A stretch of DNA of 64,000 bases from Bacillus sp. REN10 (GTDB taxonomy: Bacteria > Bacillota > Bacilli > Bacillales > Domibacillaceae). Position numbers and translations under genes: made by a program. Each line of letters opens with the position of its first letter. The stretch's first letter is position 1. The DNA lies in contig NZ_JADHDW010000006.1 of NCBI RefSeq assembly GCF_016820555.1, forward strand, positions 62,001-126,000. Reading direction: 5' to 3'. Shown one piece after another: positions 9,051 to 18,512 of this stretch. Under the pieces are notes generated by a model. That model had not been told where the DNA came from. It did no database searches and saw nothing but the letters and a program-made list of their open reading frames with translations.

Positions 9051-9935
9051 ATGCGTTTTGATGAAGCGTATTCAGGTAATGTATTTATTGGCAGTCATCC
9101 AAACTATGAAGAAAGCAGCGTTGTGTTATATGGCATGCCGATGGATTGGACGGTTAGTTATCGTCCGGGCTCTCGTTTTGGCCCGAGTCGTATTCGTGAA
9201 GTATCGATCGGTTTAGAGGAATATAGCCCGTATTTAGATATCGAAATGGAAGAGTTGAAGTATTTTGATGCAGGCGATATTCCATTACCGTTTGGAAATG
9301 CGCAAAAAAGCTTGGATTTAATTGAAGATTACATTGATGGTTTACTGGCTGATGGCAAGTTTCCGCTTGGAATGGGCGGTGAGCATTTAGTGTCATGGCC
9401 AGTGATGAAGGCAGTGGCGAAAAAATATCCCGATTTAGCGATTATTCATATGGATGCCCATACGGATTTGCGCACAGAGTACGAGGGTGAGCCGCTTTCT
9501 CACTCCACACCAATTCGCAAAATTGCTGAATTGATTGGCCCTTCGAATGTTTATTCATTTGGTATTCGTTCAGGCATGAAAGAAGAATTCCAATGGGCCA
9601 AAGAAAACGGCATGCACATTTCTAAGTTTGAAGTGCTGGAGCCGTTGAAAGAAATTTTACCAACATTGGCTGGCCGTCCAGTATATGTAACGATTGATAT
9701 TGACGTGTTAGATCCAGCTCATGCCCCAGGAACAGGCACAGTGGATTGCGGTGGGATCACATCAAAAGAATTGCTCGCTTCGATCCATGCGATTGCTCGT
9801 TCAGAAGTAAATGTTGTGGGCGGCGATTTAGTAGAAGTAGCACCAATTTATGATCCATCTGAGCAAACAGCGAACACCGCTTCGAAGCTGATTCGCGAAA
9901 TGATGCTTGGCTGGGCAGTAGAAAATAAGAAATAA
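9051..9935 (+). CDS. speB: Agmatinase
   Basis: 294-residue ureohydrolase that splits agmatine into putrescine and urea. The two-manganese site is readable: GGEHLVS, MDAHTDLR and TIDIDVLDPAHAPGTG. The C-terminal VVGGDLVEVAPIYD is also typical of the arginase/agmatinase family. The start is ATG at 9051 after AAAGGTGGGATC. It is separated from speE by about 120 bp containing a moderate terminator. Confidence 0.96.
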   Translation: MRFDEAYSGNVFIGSHPNYEESSVVLYGMPMDWTVSYRPGSRFGPSRIREVSIGLEEYSPYLDIEMEELKYFDAGDIPLPFGNAQKSLDLIEDYIDGLLADGKFPLGMGGEHLVSWPVMKAVAKKYPDLAIIHMDAHTDLRTEYEGEPLSHSTPIRKIAELIGPSNVYSFGIRSGMKEEFQWAKENGMHISKFEVLEPLKEILPTLAGRPVYVTIDIDVLDPAHAPGTGTVDCGGITSKELLASIHAIARSEVNVVGGDLVEVAPIYDPSEQTANTASKLIREMMLGWAVENKK

Positions 9936-9944
9936 TGACATCTT

Positions 9945-9969
9945 CCCCTAGCTTGCTGGGGGATTTTTT
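9945..9969 (+). terminator. Terminator after speB
   Basis: TCCCCTAGC / GCTGGGGGA stem with a very short loop followed by TTTTTTC. Confidence 0.8.
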
Positions 9970-10068
9970 CGTAGGACTGAAAATTCATGGATCGTACATT
10001 GCATTTTTAGCTAAAGATTTTTATACTTAATAAGTTATAACAGTGAAAAAACGAAGGATGTGAAACGC

Positions 10069-10512
10069 TTGACGATGAATCAGCAAGCACATATTCCTGT
10101 GAATATTTGTTTAAATACAAGCATCGAGATCGATGGTGAACAAGAGACATATGAGCTTACCTTATCCGGTGAGTTTCATGAGAAAAGTAATGGATTCTTT
10201 TTAAAATACGATGAAGTTCAAGAAGAAGGAACGGTTCATACGGTCGTTAAGTTCTCTGATAATGAAGCATTAATTTTGCGCAGCGGTGCTGTCAAAATGC
10301 GGCTTCCTTTCTCTTTAAATGAACAGCGAAATGGTTCGCACGACAGCCCATATGGTACATTGCTGCTCAACACACAAACAAAGACATTAACCCACAACTG
10401 TACATATACACAACAAACAGTACAAGGGACCCTCGCATTAAGCTACAACTTGCTTATGCAAGGGTCGCCAGTTGGTCAATACAAAATGAATATTACATTT
10501 CAAGGGGTCTGA
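10069..10512 (+). CDS. ywiB: DUF1934 family protein YwiB
   Basis: 147-residue lipocalin/calycin-like beta-barrel protein of the DUF1934 family; function unknown. It shows the conserved LILRSGAVKMRLPF segment and a C-terminal strand ending NITFQGV. The frame opens with GTG at 10060, but AAGGA at 10054 is almost in contact with it. TTG at 10069 has normal spacing and is preferred. The gene lies 24 bp before argS and is probably co-transcribed with it. Confidence 0.87.
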   Translation: MTMNQQAHIPVNICLNTSIEIDGEQETYELTLSGEFHEKSNGFFLKYDEVQEEGTVHTVVKFSDNEALILRSGAVKMRLPFSLNEQRNGSHDSPYGTLLLNTQTKTLTHNCTYTQQTVQGTLALSYNLLMQGSPVGQYKMNITFQGV

Positions 10513-10536
10513 CCCTAAAAGGAGGACACATTTAAG

Positions 10537-12207
10537 ATGAACATTGCAGAAAAGGTACAAGAAGAGTTAAAGTCCGAAGTGAAAGCGGCTGTGATCAAGG
10601 CTGGCTTAGCACAAGAAGAAGAGATTCCAGCAGTCATTTTGGAAACGCCAAAGGAAAAAGCACATGGGGATTACTCAACGAATATGGCGATGCAGCTAGC
10701 ACGTATAGCCAAGAAGGCTCCTCGTGCGATTGCCGAGGACATCATTGCGCACTTTGATCAAACAAAAGCATCGATTGAAAAAATTGAAATTGCGGGTCCC
10801 GGCTTTATCAATTTTTACATGAACAATCAATATTTAACGGATTTAGTGCCGGTTGTGCTCAAAGAAGGCGATAAGTACGGTGAGACCAATGCTGGAGGCG
10901 GCCAAAAGGTGCAAGTAGAATTTGTATCTGCGAACCCGACAGGAGACCTTCATTTAGGACATGCTCGTGGGGCCGCAGTAGGGGATTCATTATGTAATGT
11001 CCTTAAAAAAGCAGGATACGATGTGACAAGAGAGTATTATATTAATGATGCCGGCAACCAAATTCACAATTTAGCTCTTTCGGTAGAGGCGCGTTATTTC
11101 CAAGCGTTAGGCCAAGAGAAAGAAATGCCAGAAGACGGCTACCATGGCCAAGATATCGTGGGGATCGGCCAACGGTTAGCGGAAGAATATGGCGATAAGT
11201 TTGTCTCTATGCCAGAAGAAGAGCGCTACCAAGCATTTAGAGAATATGGCTTGAAATATGAAATGGAAAAGCTGAAAAAAGACTTAGAAAACTTCCGCGT
11301 TGATTTTGATGTTTGGTATTCTGAAACATCGCTTTACGAAAATGGCAAAATTGATGAGGCGCTGGCTGCTCTGCGCGAAAAAGGTCATATTTTTGAAGAA
11401 GGTGGAGCGGTATGGTTCCGTTCAACGACATTCGGTGATGATAAAGACCGCGTTCTTGTGAAAAACGATGGCACATACACATACTTAACACCAGACATCG
11501 CTTATCATAAAGATAAATTTGAACGCGGCCATGAGAAAGTTATCAACATTTGGGGAGCGGACCATCACGGCTATATTCCTCGTATGAAAGCCGCTGTAGA
11601 AGCGCTTGGGTACGACAAAGAGAATTTAGAAGTAGAAGTTATTCAGCTCGTTCACTTATATAAAAACGGTGAAAAAATGAAAATGAGTAAACGGACAGGA
11701 AAAGCGGTGACGATGCGTGAACTAGTCGAAGAAGTTGGTCTTGACGCGGTACGCTATTTCTTTGCGATGAGAAGTGGCGATACGCATATGGATTTTGATT
11801 TAGACTTAGCTGTGTCTCAATCAAACGAAAACCCTGTGTACTACGCGCAATACGCTCATGCACGTATTAGCAGCATTTTGCGCCAAGGGGAAGAGCAAGG
11901 AATGAACGTCAATCCAAATGCTGACTTGTCCCTTTTAGGTGCTGAAAAAGAAATCGACTTGTTGAAGAAAATAGGCGACTTCCCACAAGTGGTGGCAGAA
12001 GCAGCAGAAAAACGCATTCCGCATCGTATTGCAAATTATACGCAAGAACTAGCAGCTGCGTTCCACAGTTTCTACAACGCGGAAAAAGTGCTTGATCCAA
12101 ACAACCAAGCGTTATCCGAAGCGCGCTTATCTTTAATCAAAGCCGTACAAATCACATTGAAAAATGCTCTACAATTAATTGGTGTATCCGCGCCAGAAAA
12201 AATGTAA
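10537..12207 (+). CDS. argS: Arginyl-tRNA synthetase
   Basis: 556-residue class I synthetase charging tRNA-Arg. The N-terminal Arg-S domain (~1-110) is followed by the catalytic Rossmann fold with the HIGH-box variant HLGHARG and the signature [11 protein letters not shown], and then the C-terminal DALR anticodon-binding domain. Length matches the bacterial family. A good GGAGG lies upstream of the ATG at 10537. A terminator shared with ywjE follows. Confidence 0.97.
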   Translation: MNIAEKVQEELKSEVKAAVIKAGLAQEEEIPAVILETPKEKAHGDYSTNMAMQLARIAKKAPRAIAEDIIAHFDQTKASIEKIEIAGPGFINFYMNNQYLTDLVPVVLKEGDKYGETNAGGGQKVQVEFVSANPTGDLHLGHARGAAVGDSLCNVLKKAGYDVTREYYINDAGNQIHNLALSVEARYFQALGQEKEMPEDGYHGQDIVGIGQRLAEEYGDKFVSMPEEERYQAFREYGLKYEMEKLKKDLENFRVDFDVWYSETSLYENGKIDEALAALREKGHIFEEGGAVWFRSTTFGDDKDRVLVKNDGTYTYLTPDIAYHKDKFERGHEKVINIWGADHHGYIPRMKAAVEALGYDKENLEVEVIQLVHLYKNGEKMKMSKRTGKAVTMRELVEEVGLDAVRYFFAMRSGDTHMDFDLDLAVSQSNENPVYYAQYAHARISSILRQGEEQGMNVNPNADLSLLGAEKEIDLLKKIGDFPQVVAEAAEKRIPHRIANYTQELAAAFHSFYNAEKVLDPNNQALSEARLSLIKAVQITLKNALQLIGVSAPEKM

Positions 12208-12211
12208 TCAA

Positions 12212-12248
12212 AAAAGCTTGCAGACATCTCATCTGCAGGCTTTTTTTG
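12212..12248. terminator. Bidirectional terminator argS/ywjE
   Basis: AAGCTTGCAGA / TCTGCAGGCTT stem flanked by A6 and T7 tracts between two convergent genes. Confidence 0.85.
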
Positions 12249-12250
12249 AT

Positions 12251-13444
12251 TTATAAATATTTGCGTACGACTTTGGCGATTTGTTCTTTTATCCGTTCCT
12301 GAATAGATAAATGGGTAAGACCATCTAGCGTAAGTGTTTCACTGTTTAAAATATCTTTTTGAATCACCGGTTCAATGCTGTTCATAAATAGAGGGCCATC
12401 GATTAAACAGTTACACTCCCAATTGATGAGCTGGCTGCGCTGATCGAAGTTAGCTGTTCCGATGTCACAAACACGGTTATCAAATATAATCATTTTCGCG
12501 TGGTAAAATCCTTTATTAAATAAATGAACATGGGCATTTGGATAATAAAGCATCTTTCGTAAGTACGGATAGGCGGCCTGTTTAACGAGCGGATGATCCG
12601 CATGAGCCGGAAGTAAAACGGTCACGGTTACTCCCCGCTCCAGCGCAGCGATCAATTGCTGAAAGACAGGCTTAGAAGGAATAAAATAGGGAGAACCGAT
12701 AAAGATAGACTGTTCCGTTGCGGCGATCAATGAGGCTAGCTGTTCTGTCAACACACCATTTTTACAAGGTAAAATGGTGTGTGTGATTCCTTCCTCATAG
12801 TCACTTTCTCGACATATAGGCTGCACAAAGGGGCGTTTTTCCTGATTCCAATCATCTAGAAACTCACTTTCTAAATCTTGAACAGCCGCTCCTGTGAAGC
12901 GCAAATGATAATCTCGCCACGGTTTCAATGCGGGCTTTTCACTTTGATTCATATACTCACGTCCCACATTGAAACCGCCAAGGTAACCGATGTTGTCATC
13001 AATGACGGTAATTTTACGGTGATTGCGCCGCTGTATCGAAAAGAGTAAAAAAGGCAGCCGAGGTTTGCAAGAAAAATCAACATGAATGCCTGCTTGTTTT
13101 AAATCGTTAATCATGGGAGTTTTGACTTTATGACTGCCAAGCCAATCCATTAATAAATAAACTTCGACGCCATTTTTAGCTTTTTCTTTTAATAAAGCAA
13201 AAAATGCTTGGCTGCATTCGTCGTCTTTGACAATATAAAAAAGACAAGCGACTCGTTGTTTAGCCTTCTTGATATCTGTGAACAGCTGATCGAAAAATAC
13301 TGGTCCGCTGCTGAAAAAATCAATAGAGCCCTTTCGTTCTGGATAACTTTTGTGAAAGGGCTGGTTCCTTGCTTTTCTTTCGCCGAAATAAAGATCAGCG
13401 AAGATGAAAATGAATAACAAAAAAAGACAAAAAATAAACCACAT
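12251..13444 (-). CDS. ywjE: Minor cardiolipin synthase (YwjE/ClsB type)
   Basis: 397-residue phospholipase-D superfamily enzyme that joins phosphatidylglycerol units to cardiolipin. It has one N-terminal membrane segment (MWFIFCLFLLFIFIFADLYF) and two HKD motifs, HRKITVIDDN ... GGFNVGREY and HAKMIIFDNR ... GTANFDQRS. The frame extends to 13507, but an AGGAG at 13456-13460 points to the ATG at 13444; the resulting length agrees with YwjE rather than the longer YwiE/YwnE enzymes. Position next to fadF (ywjF) supports this. It is divergent from fadF. Confidence 0.92.
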   Translation of the reverse strand: MWFIFCLFLLFIFIFADLYFGERKARNQPFHKSYPERKGSIDFFSSGPVFFDQLFTDIKKAKQRVACLFYIVKDDECSQAFFALLKEKAKNGVEVYLLMDWLGSHKVKTPMINDLKQAGIHVDFSCKPRLPFLLFSIQRRNHRKITVIDDNIGYLGGFNVGREYMNQSEKPALKPWRDYHLRFTGAAVQDLESEFLDDWNQEKRPFVQPICRESDYEEGITHTILPCKNGVLTEQLASLIAATEQSIFIGSPYFIPSKPVFQQLIAALERGVTVTVLLPAHADHPLVKQAAYPYLRKMLYYPNAHVHLFNKGFYHAKMIIFDNRVCDIGTANFDQRSQLINWECNCLIDGPLFMNSIEPVIQKDILNSETLTLDGLTHLSIQERIKEQIAKVVRKYL

Positions 13445-13534
13445 CAGCCACCCATCTCCTTTTCTTAAGTAGTATCTCCAAAACCAAGAAAAAATCATTT
13501 CCAGCAATTTTTTTAAAAAAGTAAAAATAATTGG

Positions 13535-13562
13535 TTGACTGAATGCTCATTCATAATATAAT
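13535..13562 (+). promoter_or_regulatory. fadF promoter with embedded FadR-like operator
   Basis: TTGACT, 16 bp, TATAAT. The spacer carries TGACTGAATGCTCATTCA (13536-13553), whose core is a perfect GAATG-CT-CATTC palindrome. It agrees with the known B. subtilis FadR box (TGAATGAnTAnTCATTCA) at all but two specified positions. An operator placed on the -35/-10 spacer implies repression that is relieved by long-chain acyl-CoA. Binding by FadR or by the TetR protein encoded at 20969 is inference. Confidence 0.7.
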
Positions 13563-13623
13563 AGAGGTAGAAACATTCTGAAAATTTTTTATGTTTGCTT
13601 TTGTTTGATTAAAGGGGGAAAAG

Positions 13624-13662
13624 ATGTTGTCATCTTGGAAAGGAGTGCGTGGGGAACAATGA
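13624..13662 (+). CDS. Possible 12-codon leader ORF overlapping fadF start
   Basis: A strong AAAGGGGG (13611-13618) stands 5 bp before an ATG at 13624. That ATG opens a 12-codon frame (MLSSWKGVRGEQ) ending in TGA at 13660-13662. The stop overlaps the preferred fadF ATG at 13659 as ATGA, the usual layout for translational coupling. The better ribosome site belongs to this small frame, not to fadF. It could be a coupling peptide or chance. Confidence 0.35.
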   Translation: MLSSWKGVRGEQ

Positions 13663-15890
13663 ATGGTTTGCTGTGGATCAACTTGCTGGCTACAGTACTT
13701 GTAATCGCTTACGGTGCTTATTTATTCGTTTATTTATTGAAAACGCGTTACGAGTACATTCAATTAGGTAAGAAAGAAGAATTTAACAACGATGTGAAAG
13801 AGCGCTTAAATAACATTTGGGTCAATGTATTCGGCCAAAAGAAGCTTTTGAAGGACAAGAAAAGCGGGATTATTCATGTCATGTTTTTCTATGGTTTCTT
13901 GCTTGTTCAGCTTGGCGCCATCGATTTCATTATTAAAGGGATTGTGCCAGGAGCTCATTTGCCGCTTGGTCCATTATATGATGGATTTAAGTTTTTCCAA
14001 GAGATTGTTACATTAGTCATTTTGGTGGCAGTTGTTTGGGCATTCCACCGTCGCTATATTGAAAAGCTTGTCCGTTTAAAGCGCGGCTGGAAAAATGGAC
14101 TTGTTTTAATTTTTATTGGCTCGCTTATGTTATCTGTTCTTATTGGAAATGGAATGGATTTAATTTGGCATGAAGGGGCAAATGTTCATTGGACAGTCGC
14201 TGAACCGATTGCCTCCGCTGTGGCTGTCGCTATGGCCGGCATTGGAAAAACAGCTGCTGTTGCTATTTTCTATGTGATGTGGTGGGTTCACTTACTTGTA
14301 TTGCTTACTTTCTTAGTTTATGTGCCACAATCTAAACATGCCCACTTAATTGCTGGGCCGGTGAATGTTTATTTTCATCGTTTAGAGAAAGCCGGTACAT
14401 TGAAGCCAATTGACTTTGAGGATGAGTCTCAAGAATCATTTGGGGTAGGGAAGATTCAAGACTTTAGTCAACTGCAGATGATTGACTTTTATGCTTGTGT
14501 AGAGTGCGGGCGCTGTACGAATATGTGTCCAGCCACAGGTACAGGAAAAATGCTTTCGCCAATGGATCTAATTGTGAAAATGCGTGATCACTTAACGATG
14601 ACAGGTGCAGCCGTCACCTCCAAGCAGCCGTGGGTACCATCCTTTTCTTTTGCTGGCACGAAGGGAAATCAGTTAGCGATGGCCAGCGCAGCAAAAGGCG
14701 GCGGAGCAGAAGTTGCTGCTGAGATTTACAATCCGAGCCTAATTGGCGACGTTATCACGGAAGAGGAAATCTGGGCTTGTACTACATGCCGTAACTGTGA
14801 AGATCAATGTCCAGTGATGAATGAGCATGTCGATAAAATTATTGATTTGCGCCGCTACCTTGTGTTAACTGAAGGAAAAATGGATCCGGAAGCTCAGCGT
14901 GCGATGCAAAGCATTGAGCGTCAAGGAAACCCTTGGGGGCTCAACCGTAAAGAAAAAGAGAATTGGCGCGATCTTCGCGATGATGTTCATGTACCGACCG
15001 TTAGAGAAATGAAAAAAGCAGGGGAAGAGTTTGAATACTTGCTTTGGGTTGGTTCGATGGGAGCATTTGATAATCGCAGTCAAAAAATCACTCTTGCATT
15101 TGCCAAGTTATTAAACGAAGCCAATGTGAAATTTGCGATTTTAGGAAATAAAGAGAAGAACTCAGGGGATACCCCTCGCCGACTTGGAAATGAATTTTTA
15201 TTCCAAGAGCTGGCGACAGCTAACATTGCGGAGTTTGAGAAAAATGAAGTGAAGAAGATCGTCACTATTGATCCGCATGCGTACAATATTTTCAAAAATG
15301 AGTATCCAGAATTAGGCTTTACCGCGGAAGTGTATCATCATACGGAATTGCTGGCCCAACTCGTTAACGAAGGCCGACTCAAGCCGCAGTATGAAGTGAA
15401 CGAGACGATCACTTTCCACGATTCTTGTTATTTAGGACGCTACAACGAGGTGTACGATCCGCCACGTGAAATTTTAAAAGCGATTCCTGGCGTAAAGCTT
15501 GTTGAAATGGAACGCCGCCGCGAAACAGGTATGTGCTGTGGTGCCGGCGGAGGATTAATGTGGATGGAAGAAGATACAGGCCACCGCATTAACGTCGCTC
15601 GTACGGAACAAGCCTTAGCTTGCAGTCCATCTGTCATCAGCTCAGGTTGCCCATATTGCTTGACGATGTTGTCTGACGGAACGAAAGCGAAGGAAGTAGA
15701 AGACAAGGTGGCTACTTATGATGTGGCCGAGCTTTTAGAAAAAGCGATTTTCGGTCCGCAAAAGGCAGCTTCGACACCAGAAGAAGAACCGGAAGAAACC
15801 GGAACGCCATCCGAAGTGGAACATCAAGAAGAGCAAGAAGCTGTTGTCATCGCAGAAATGGCTTCTACAGAAGAACCACAAAAGCAATAG
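13659..15890 (+). CDS. fadF: Iron-sulphur heterodisulphide reductase-related protein FadF
   Basis: 743-residue membrane iron-sulphur protein, probably carrying electrons from acyl-CoA oxidation towards the quinone pool. Residues ~1-230 hold about five membrane helices of the NarI/HdrE type. Two 4Fe-4S motifs follow, CVECGRCTNMCP and CTTCRNCEDQCP. Two CCG-type modules come next (FHDSCYLGRY, GMCCGAGGG, SGCPYCL). The last ~45 residues are an acidic, low-complexity tail. The frame extends 5' to 13605, but the ATG at 13659 matches the hydrophobic N-terminus of relatives. It heads the acyl-CoA block and carries a FadR-like operator. Confidence 0.9.
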   Translation: MNGLLWINLLATVLVIAYGAYLFVYLLKTRYEYIQLGKKEEFNNDVKERLNNIWVNVFGQKKLLKDKKSGIIHVMFFYGFLLVQLGAIDFIIKGIVPGAHLPLGPLYDGFKFFQEIVTLVILVAVVWAFHRRYIEKLVRLKRGWKNGLVLIFIGSLMLSVLIGNGMDLIWHEGANVHWTVAEPIASAVAVAMAGIGKTAAVAIFYVMWWVHLLVLLTFLVYVPQSKHAHLIAGPVNVYFHRLEKAGTLKPIDFEDESQESFGVGKIQDFSQLQMIDFYACVECGRCTNMCPATGTGKMLSPMDLIVKMRDHLTMTGAAVTSKQPWVPSFSFAGTKGNQLAMASAAKGGGAEVAAEIYNPSLIGDVITEEEIWACTTCRNCEDQCPVMNEHVDKIIDLRRYLVLTEGKMDPEAQRAMQSIERQGNPWGLNRKEKENWRDLRDDVHVPTVREMKKAGEEFEYLLWVGSMGAFDNRSQKITLAFAKLLNEANVKFAILGNKEKNSGDTPRRLGNEFLFQELATANIAEFEKNEVKKIVTIDPHAYNIFKNEYPELGFTAEVYHHTELLAQLVNEGRLKPQYEVNETITFHDSCYLGRYNEVYDPPREILKAIPGVKLVEMERRRETGMCCGAGGGLMWMEEDTGHRINVARTEQALACSPSVISSGCPYCLTMLSDGTKAKEVEDKVATYDVAELLEKAIFGPQKAASTPEEEPEETGTPSEVEHQEEQEAVVIAEMASTEEPQKQ

Positions 15891-15902
15891 AGGATAAAGT
15901 GT

Positions 15903-15934
15903 CTGTCGCATAGGAGTCAACTCCTATGCGACAG
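15903..15934. other. Near-perfect 15-bp inverted repeat after fadF
   Basis: CTGTCGCATAGGAGT and its exact complement are separated by two bases, 12 bp after the fadF stop. It lacks a proper T run, so it is either a weak terminator, an mRNA 3'-end stabiliser or a protein-binding palindrome. It directly abuts repeat copy B. Confidence 0.7.
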
Positions 15935-15939
15935 CGCTA

Positions 15940-16219
15940 TCCGCTTTTCTTGTCTAGCTGCGCCTCCTAGACACTCGAGTCAAATGCCAGCCTGACTGCA
16001 TGGCTGAAGTACGCCATTTCGCCATTCTGTCATTTGCTTGTCGTGTCTAAACAGTCGGCTCCGCTTTTCTTGTCTAGCTCCAGGCGCTAGTGACTAGTGG
16101 ACTTCCACGATCCTCCTTGCGATAAGTCAACATCGGTTCACTATCGTTCACCGTGTTTCCTTTATCTCATGCGGCTCGTTCCAGTCCATACGTCGCTGAA
16201 CAGCGCCATCCGCTTTTCT
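15940..16219. repeat. Dispersed intergenic repeat, copy B (module X then Y)
   Basis: Fills most of the gap between fadF and the thiolase gene. Module X (15940-16079) closely matches copy A, including the TAGACAC/GTGTCTA and CAAATG/CATTTG inverted ends. Module Y (16080-16219) runs from CCAGGCGCTAGTGACTAG to GTCGCTGAACAGCGCC. The boundary phrase CCGCTTTTCTTGTCTAGCT begins and ends module X, and CCGCTTTTCTT ends module Y. No open frame of note is present. Confidence 0.87.
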
Positions 16220-16345
16220 TTTGTAAAATTTTTTAGAATTTTCTTTATTGTTGTTTGATTTTATAGTGTTTTGTCTTAAAATAAGGGTAAGAGAGTTGTA
16301 GAGAGACAGGAAAGTGTTTGTGTCTCTTTCCTTTTGGTTTTGTTT

Positions 16346-16363
16346 CGAGCGAGCGTTCAGTCA
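16346..16363 (-). promoter_or_regulatory. FadR-like operator before thiolase gene
   Basis: Read on the minus strand it is TGACTGAACGCTCGCTCG, nearly the same as the operator at 13536 (shared TGACTGAAyGCTC). The core GAGCG-AG-CGTTC is a palindrome with one imperfection. Position is about 45-60 bp before the thiolase start, so it lies in the leader or at the promoter. Same regulator inferred for both sites. Confidence 0.6.
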
Positions 16364-16367
16364 AGGG

Positions 16368-16381
16368 TGAAAACGGTTACT
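16368..16381 (+). promoter_or_regulatory. Candidate CcpA cre site
   Basis: TGAAAACGGTTACT fits the catabolite-responsive element consensus TGWNANCGNTNWCA at 13 of 14 positions. It sits between the FadR-like operator and the thiolase ribosome site. The homologous B. subtilis mmg operon is known to be under carbon catabolite repression, which supports the call. Confidence 0.6.
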
Positions 16382-16407
16382 TATCCGAACTTGAAGGAGG
16401 AAAAAGC

Positions 16408-17592
16408 ATGACAAAAACAGTAATTATTGATGGGGCAAGAACACCTTTTGGGAAATTTGGTGGAGGGTTGAGTTCACTAACCGCTTCTCAGCTTGGTGGA
16501 ATTGCGATTAAGGAAGCATTGAATCGAGCAGGTGTTCAGCCTGATCAAGTAGATGAAGTGATTTTTGGAAATGTTCTTCAAGCAGGACAAGGCCAGATTC
16601 CATCTAGACAGGCGGCGAGAGAAGCAGGAATTCCTTGGGAAGTGAAGACCGAAACAATTAATAAAGTGTGTGCATCTGGGCTGCGCAGCGTGACATTAGC
16701 TGATCAAATTATTCGTGCTGGCGATGAAGAAATTATTGTGGCTGGCGGAATGGAATCAATGTCTAACGCGCCGTATGCTTTACCAAAAGGACGCTGGGGT
16801 CTGCGCATGGGCGATGCGCCATTAGTGGACTTAATGATCTCTGACGGATTGTCTTGCAGTTTTACTGGTGTGCATATGGGGACATACGGAAATAGCACAG
16901 CGGAAGAATTTGATCTTTCTCGTGAAGAGCAGGATGAGTGGGCACTACGAAGTCATGAAAAAGCCATCGTAGCGATTGAATCTGGCAAACTAGCAGAAGA
17001 AATTGTTGCTGTGCAAGTGCCGCAGAGAAAAGGAGAGCCAATTACCATTTCTCAAGACGAGGCGCCGCGTAAAGACACTACGAAAGAAACGCTAGCGAAG
17101 TTACGCCCAGCTTTCGGGAAAGAAGGAACCATTACAGCAGGAAATGCACCTGGCATTAATGATGGAGCAGCTGCCCTTGTACTCATGAGCGAAGAACGAG
17201 CAAAGCAAGAAGGGAAAACACCACTTGCCACAGTGATTGGTCATGCGGAAGTAGCGGTAGAAGCAAAAGATTTTCCACAAACACCGGGTTTAGTCATTAA
17301 TGAGCTACTGAAAAAGACAGGCCGCTCTTTAGAAGAAATCGATTTGTTTGAAATCAATGAAGCGTTTGCGGCTGTTGCTTTAGCAAGTGGCAAAATTGCT
17401 AATTTAGATCCTGAAAAAGTAAATGTCAATGGAGGTGCCGTCGCTCTTGGTCATCCGATTGGCGCAAGCGGTGCGAGGATTATTTTAACCCTTGCCTATG
17501 AATTAAAGCGCAGAGGTGGCGGCATTGGAATCGCGTCTATTTGTAGCGGCGGTGGACAAGGCGATGCCATTATGATTGAAGTACAAGGGTAA
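16408..17592 (+). CDS. mmgA: Acetyl-CoA acetyltransferase (thiolase)
   Basis: 394-residue thiolase that cleaves acetoacetyl-CoA or longer 3-ketoacyl-CoA, or condenses acetyl-CoA. The nucleophilic Cys88 lies in [10 protein letters not shown], and the other active-site motifs are [15 protein letters not shown] and the second Cys in [10 protein letters not shown]. The start is ATG at 16408 behind GAAGGAGG; the 30 extra in-frame codons upstream to 16318 cover the operator and cre site and are rejected. It is the first gene of the thiolase-hbd-acd-acd run. The call could equally be atoB/phaA; substrate range is not visible. Confidence 0.93.
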   Translation: MTKTVIIDGARTPFGKFGGGLSSLTASQLGGIAIKEALNRAGVQPDQVDEVIFGNVLQAGQGQIPSRQAAREAGIPWEVKTETINKVCASGLRSVTLADQIIRAGDEEIIVAGGMESMSNAPYALPKGRWGLRMGDAPLVDLMISDGLSCSFTGVHMGTYGNSTAEEFDLSREEQDEWALRSHEKAIVAIESGKLAEEIVAVQVPQRKGEPITISQDEAPRKDTTKETLAKLRPAFGKEGTITAGNAPGINDGAAALVLMSEERAKQEGKTPLATVIGHAEVAVEAKDFPQTPGLVINELLKKTGRSLEEIDLFEINEAFAAVALASGKIANLDPEKVNVNGGAVALGHPIGASGARIILTLAYELKRRGGGIGIASICSGGGQGDAIMIEVQG

Positions 17593-17632
17593 GTTTATTT
17601 CGAACAATTGAGGAAAATATGGAGGGGAAATG

Positions 17633-18484
17633 ATGAAAGTCAAAAAGGTAATGGTCATTGGTGCTGGACAAATGGGGTCAGGAATTGCGCAAGTTTGTGC
17701 GCAGGCAGGCTATGAAGTCATTCTGAATGATTTAAAAGAAGAGTACGTAGAGCGCGGCTTAGGGGTCATTAACAAAAATCTTTCGCGTCAAGTAGAAAAA
17801 GAGCGAATGACAGCAGGAGAAAAAGAGGAAGTATTGAGCCGAATCGTCCAATCTACTGATTTACAAGATGCGAAAAATGTAGATTTAGTGATTGAAGCAG
17901 CTGTTGAAAATATGGAGATTAAACGCAATATTTTCGCTCAGCTAGATGAAATCGCTCCGGATCATGCGATTCTTGCTTCGAACACATCCTCTTTGCCCAT
18001 TACGGAAATTGCGGCAGCTACAGATCGCCCGGAACAAGTGATTGGCATGCACTTTATGAACCCAGTGCCTGTGATGAAGCTAGTCGAAATTATTCGCGGT
18101 TTAGCGACAGCGGATGAAGTGTATAAAACGATTGAAAACATGACGCATACACTTGGCAAAGTACCTGTAGAAGTAAATGATTTTCCAGGTTTTGTCTCTA
18201 ACCGTATCCTCATGCCGATGATCAATGAAGCGATTTACACGTTGTATGAAGGGGTTGCAACGAAAGAAGCCATTGATGAAGTGATGAAGCTCGGCATGAA
18301 TCATCCGATGGGACCGCTGACACTAGCGGACTTTATCGGTCTTGACACATGTCTTTCTATTATGGAAATCCTACATGATGGCTTCGGTGATGATAAATAC
18401 CGCCCATGTCCATTGCTTAGAAAATACGTGAAAGCAGGCTGGCTCGGCAAGAAATCAGGCCGCGGATTTTATAGCTACGAGTAA
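17633..18484 (+). CDS. mmgB: 3-hydroxybutyryl-CoA dehydrogenase
   Basis: 283-residue NAD-dependent dehydrogenase that oxidises 3-hydroxyacyl-CoA. The N-terminal Rossmann fold shows [17 protein letters not shown], followed by [12 protein letters not shown] and the catalytic His in [16 protein letters not shown]. The C-terminal helical domain has [13 protein letters not shown]. Two adjacent ATG codons (17630, 17633) follow GGAGGGG; 17633 has the better spacing. It lies about 40 bp behind the thiolase and 28 bp before the first acyl-CoA dehydrogenase, consistent with one operon. Confidence 0.94.
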   Translation: MKVKKVMVIGAGQMGSGIAQVCAQAGYEVILNDLKEEYVERGLGVINKNLSRQVEKERMTAGEKEEVLSRIVQSTDLQDAKNVDLVIEAAVENMEIKRNIFAQLDEIAPDHAILASNTSSLPITEIAAATDRPEQVIGMHFMNPVPVMKLVEIIRGLATADEVYKTIENMTHTLGKVPVEVNDFPGFVSNRILMPMINEAIYTLYEGVATKEAIDEVMKLGMNHPMGPLTLADFIGLDTCLSIMEILHDGFGDDKYRPCPLLRKYVKAGWLGKKSGRGFYSYE

Positions 18485-18512
18485 CACTTACTAACAACAG
18501 GGGGAATCAATC

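Noticed and set aside
16318-16407. N-terminal extension of the thiolase to 16318
   Set aside because: It would translate through the operator and cre-like site; the ATG at 16408 has GAAGGAGG and the family N-terminus.
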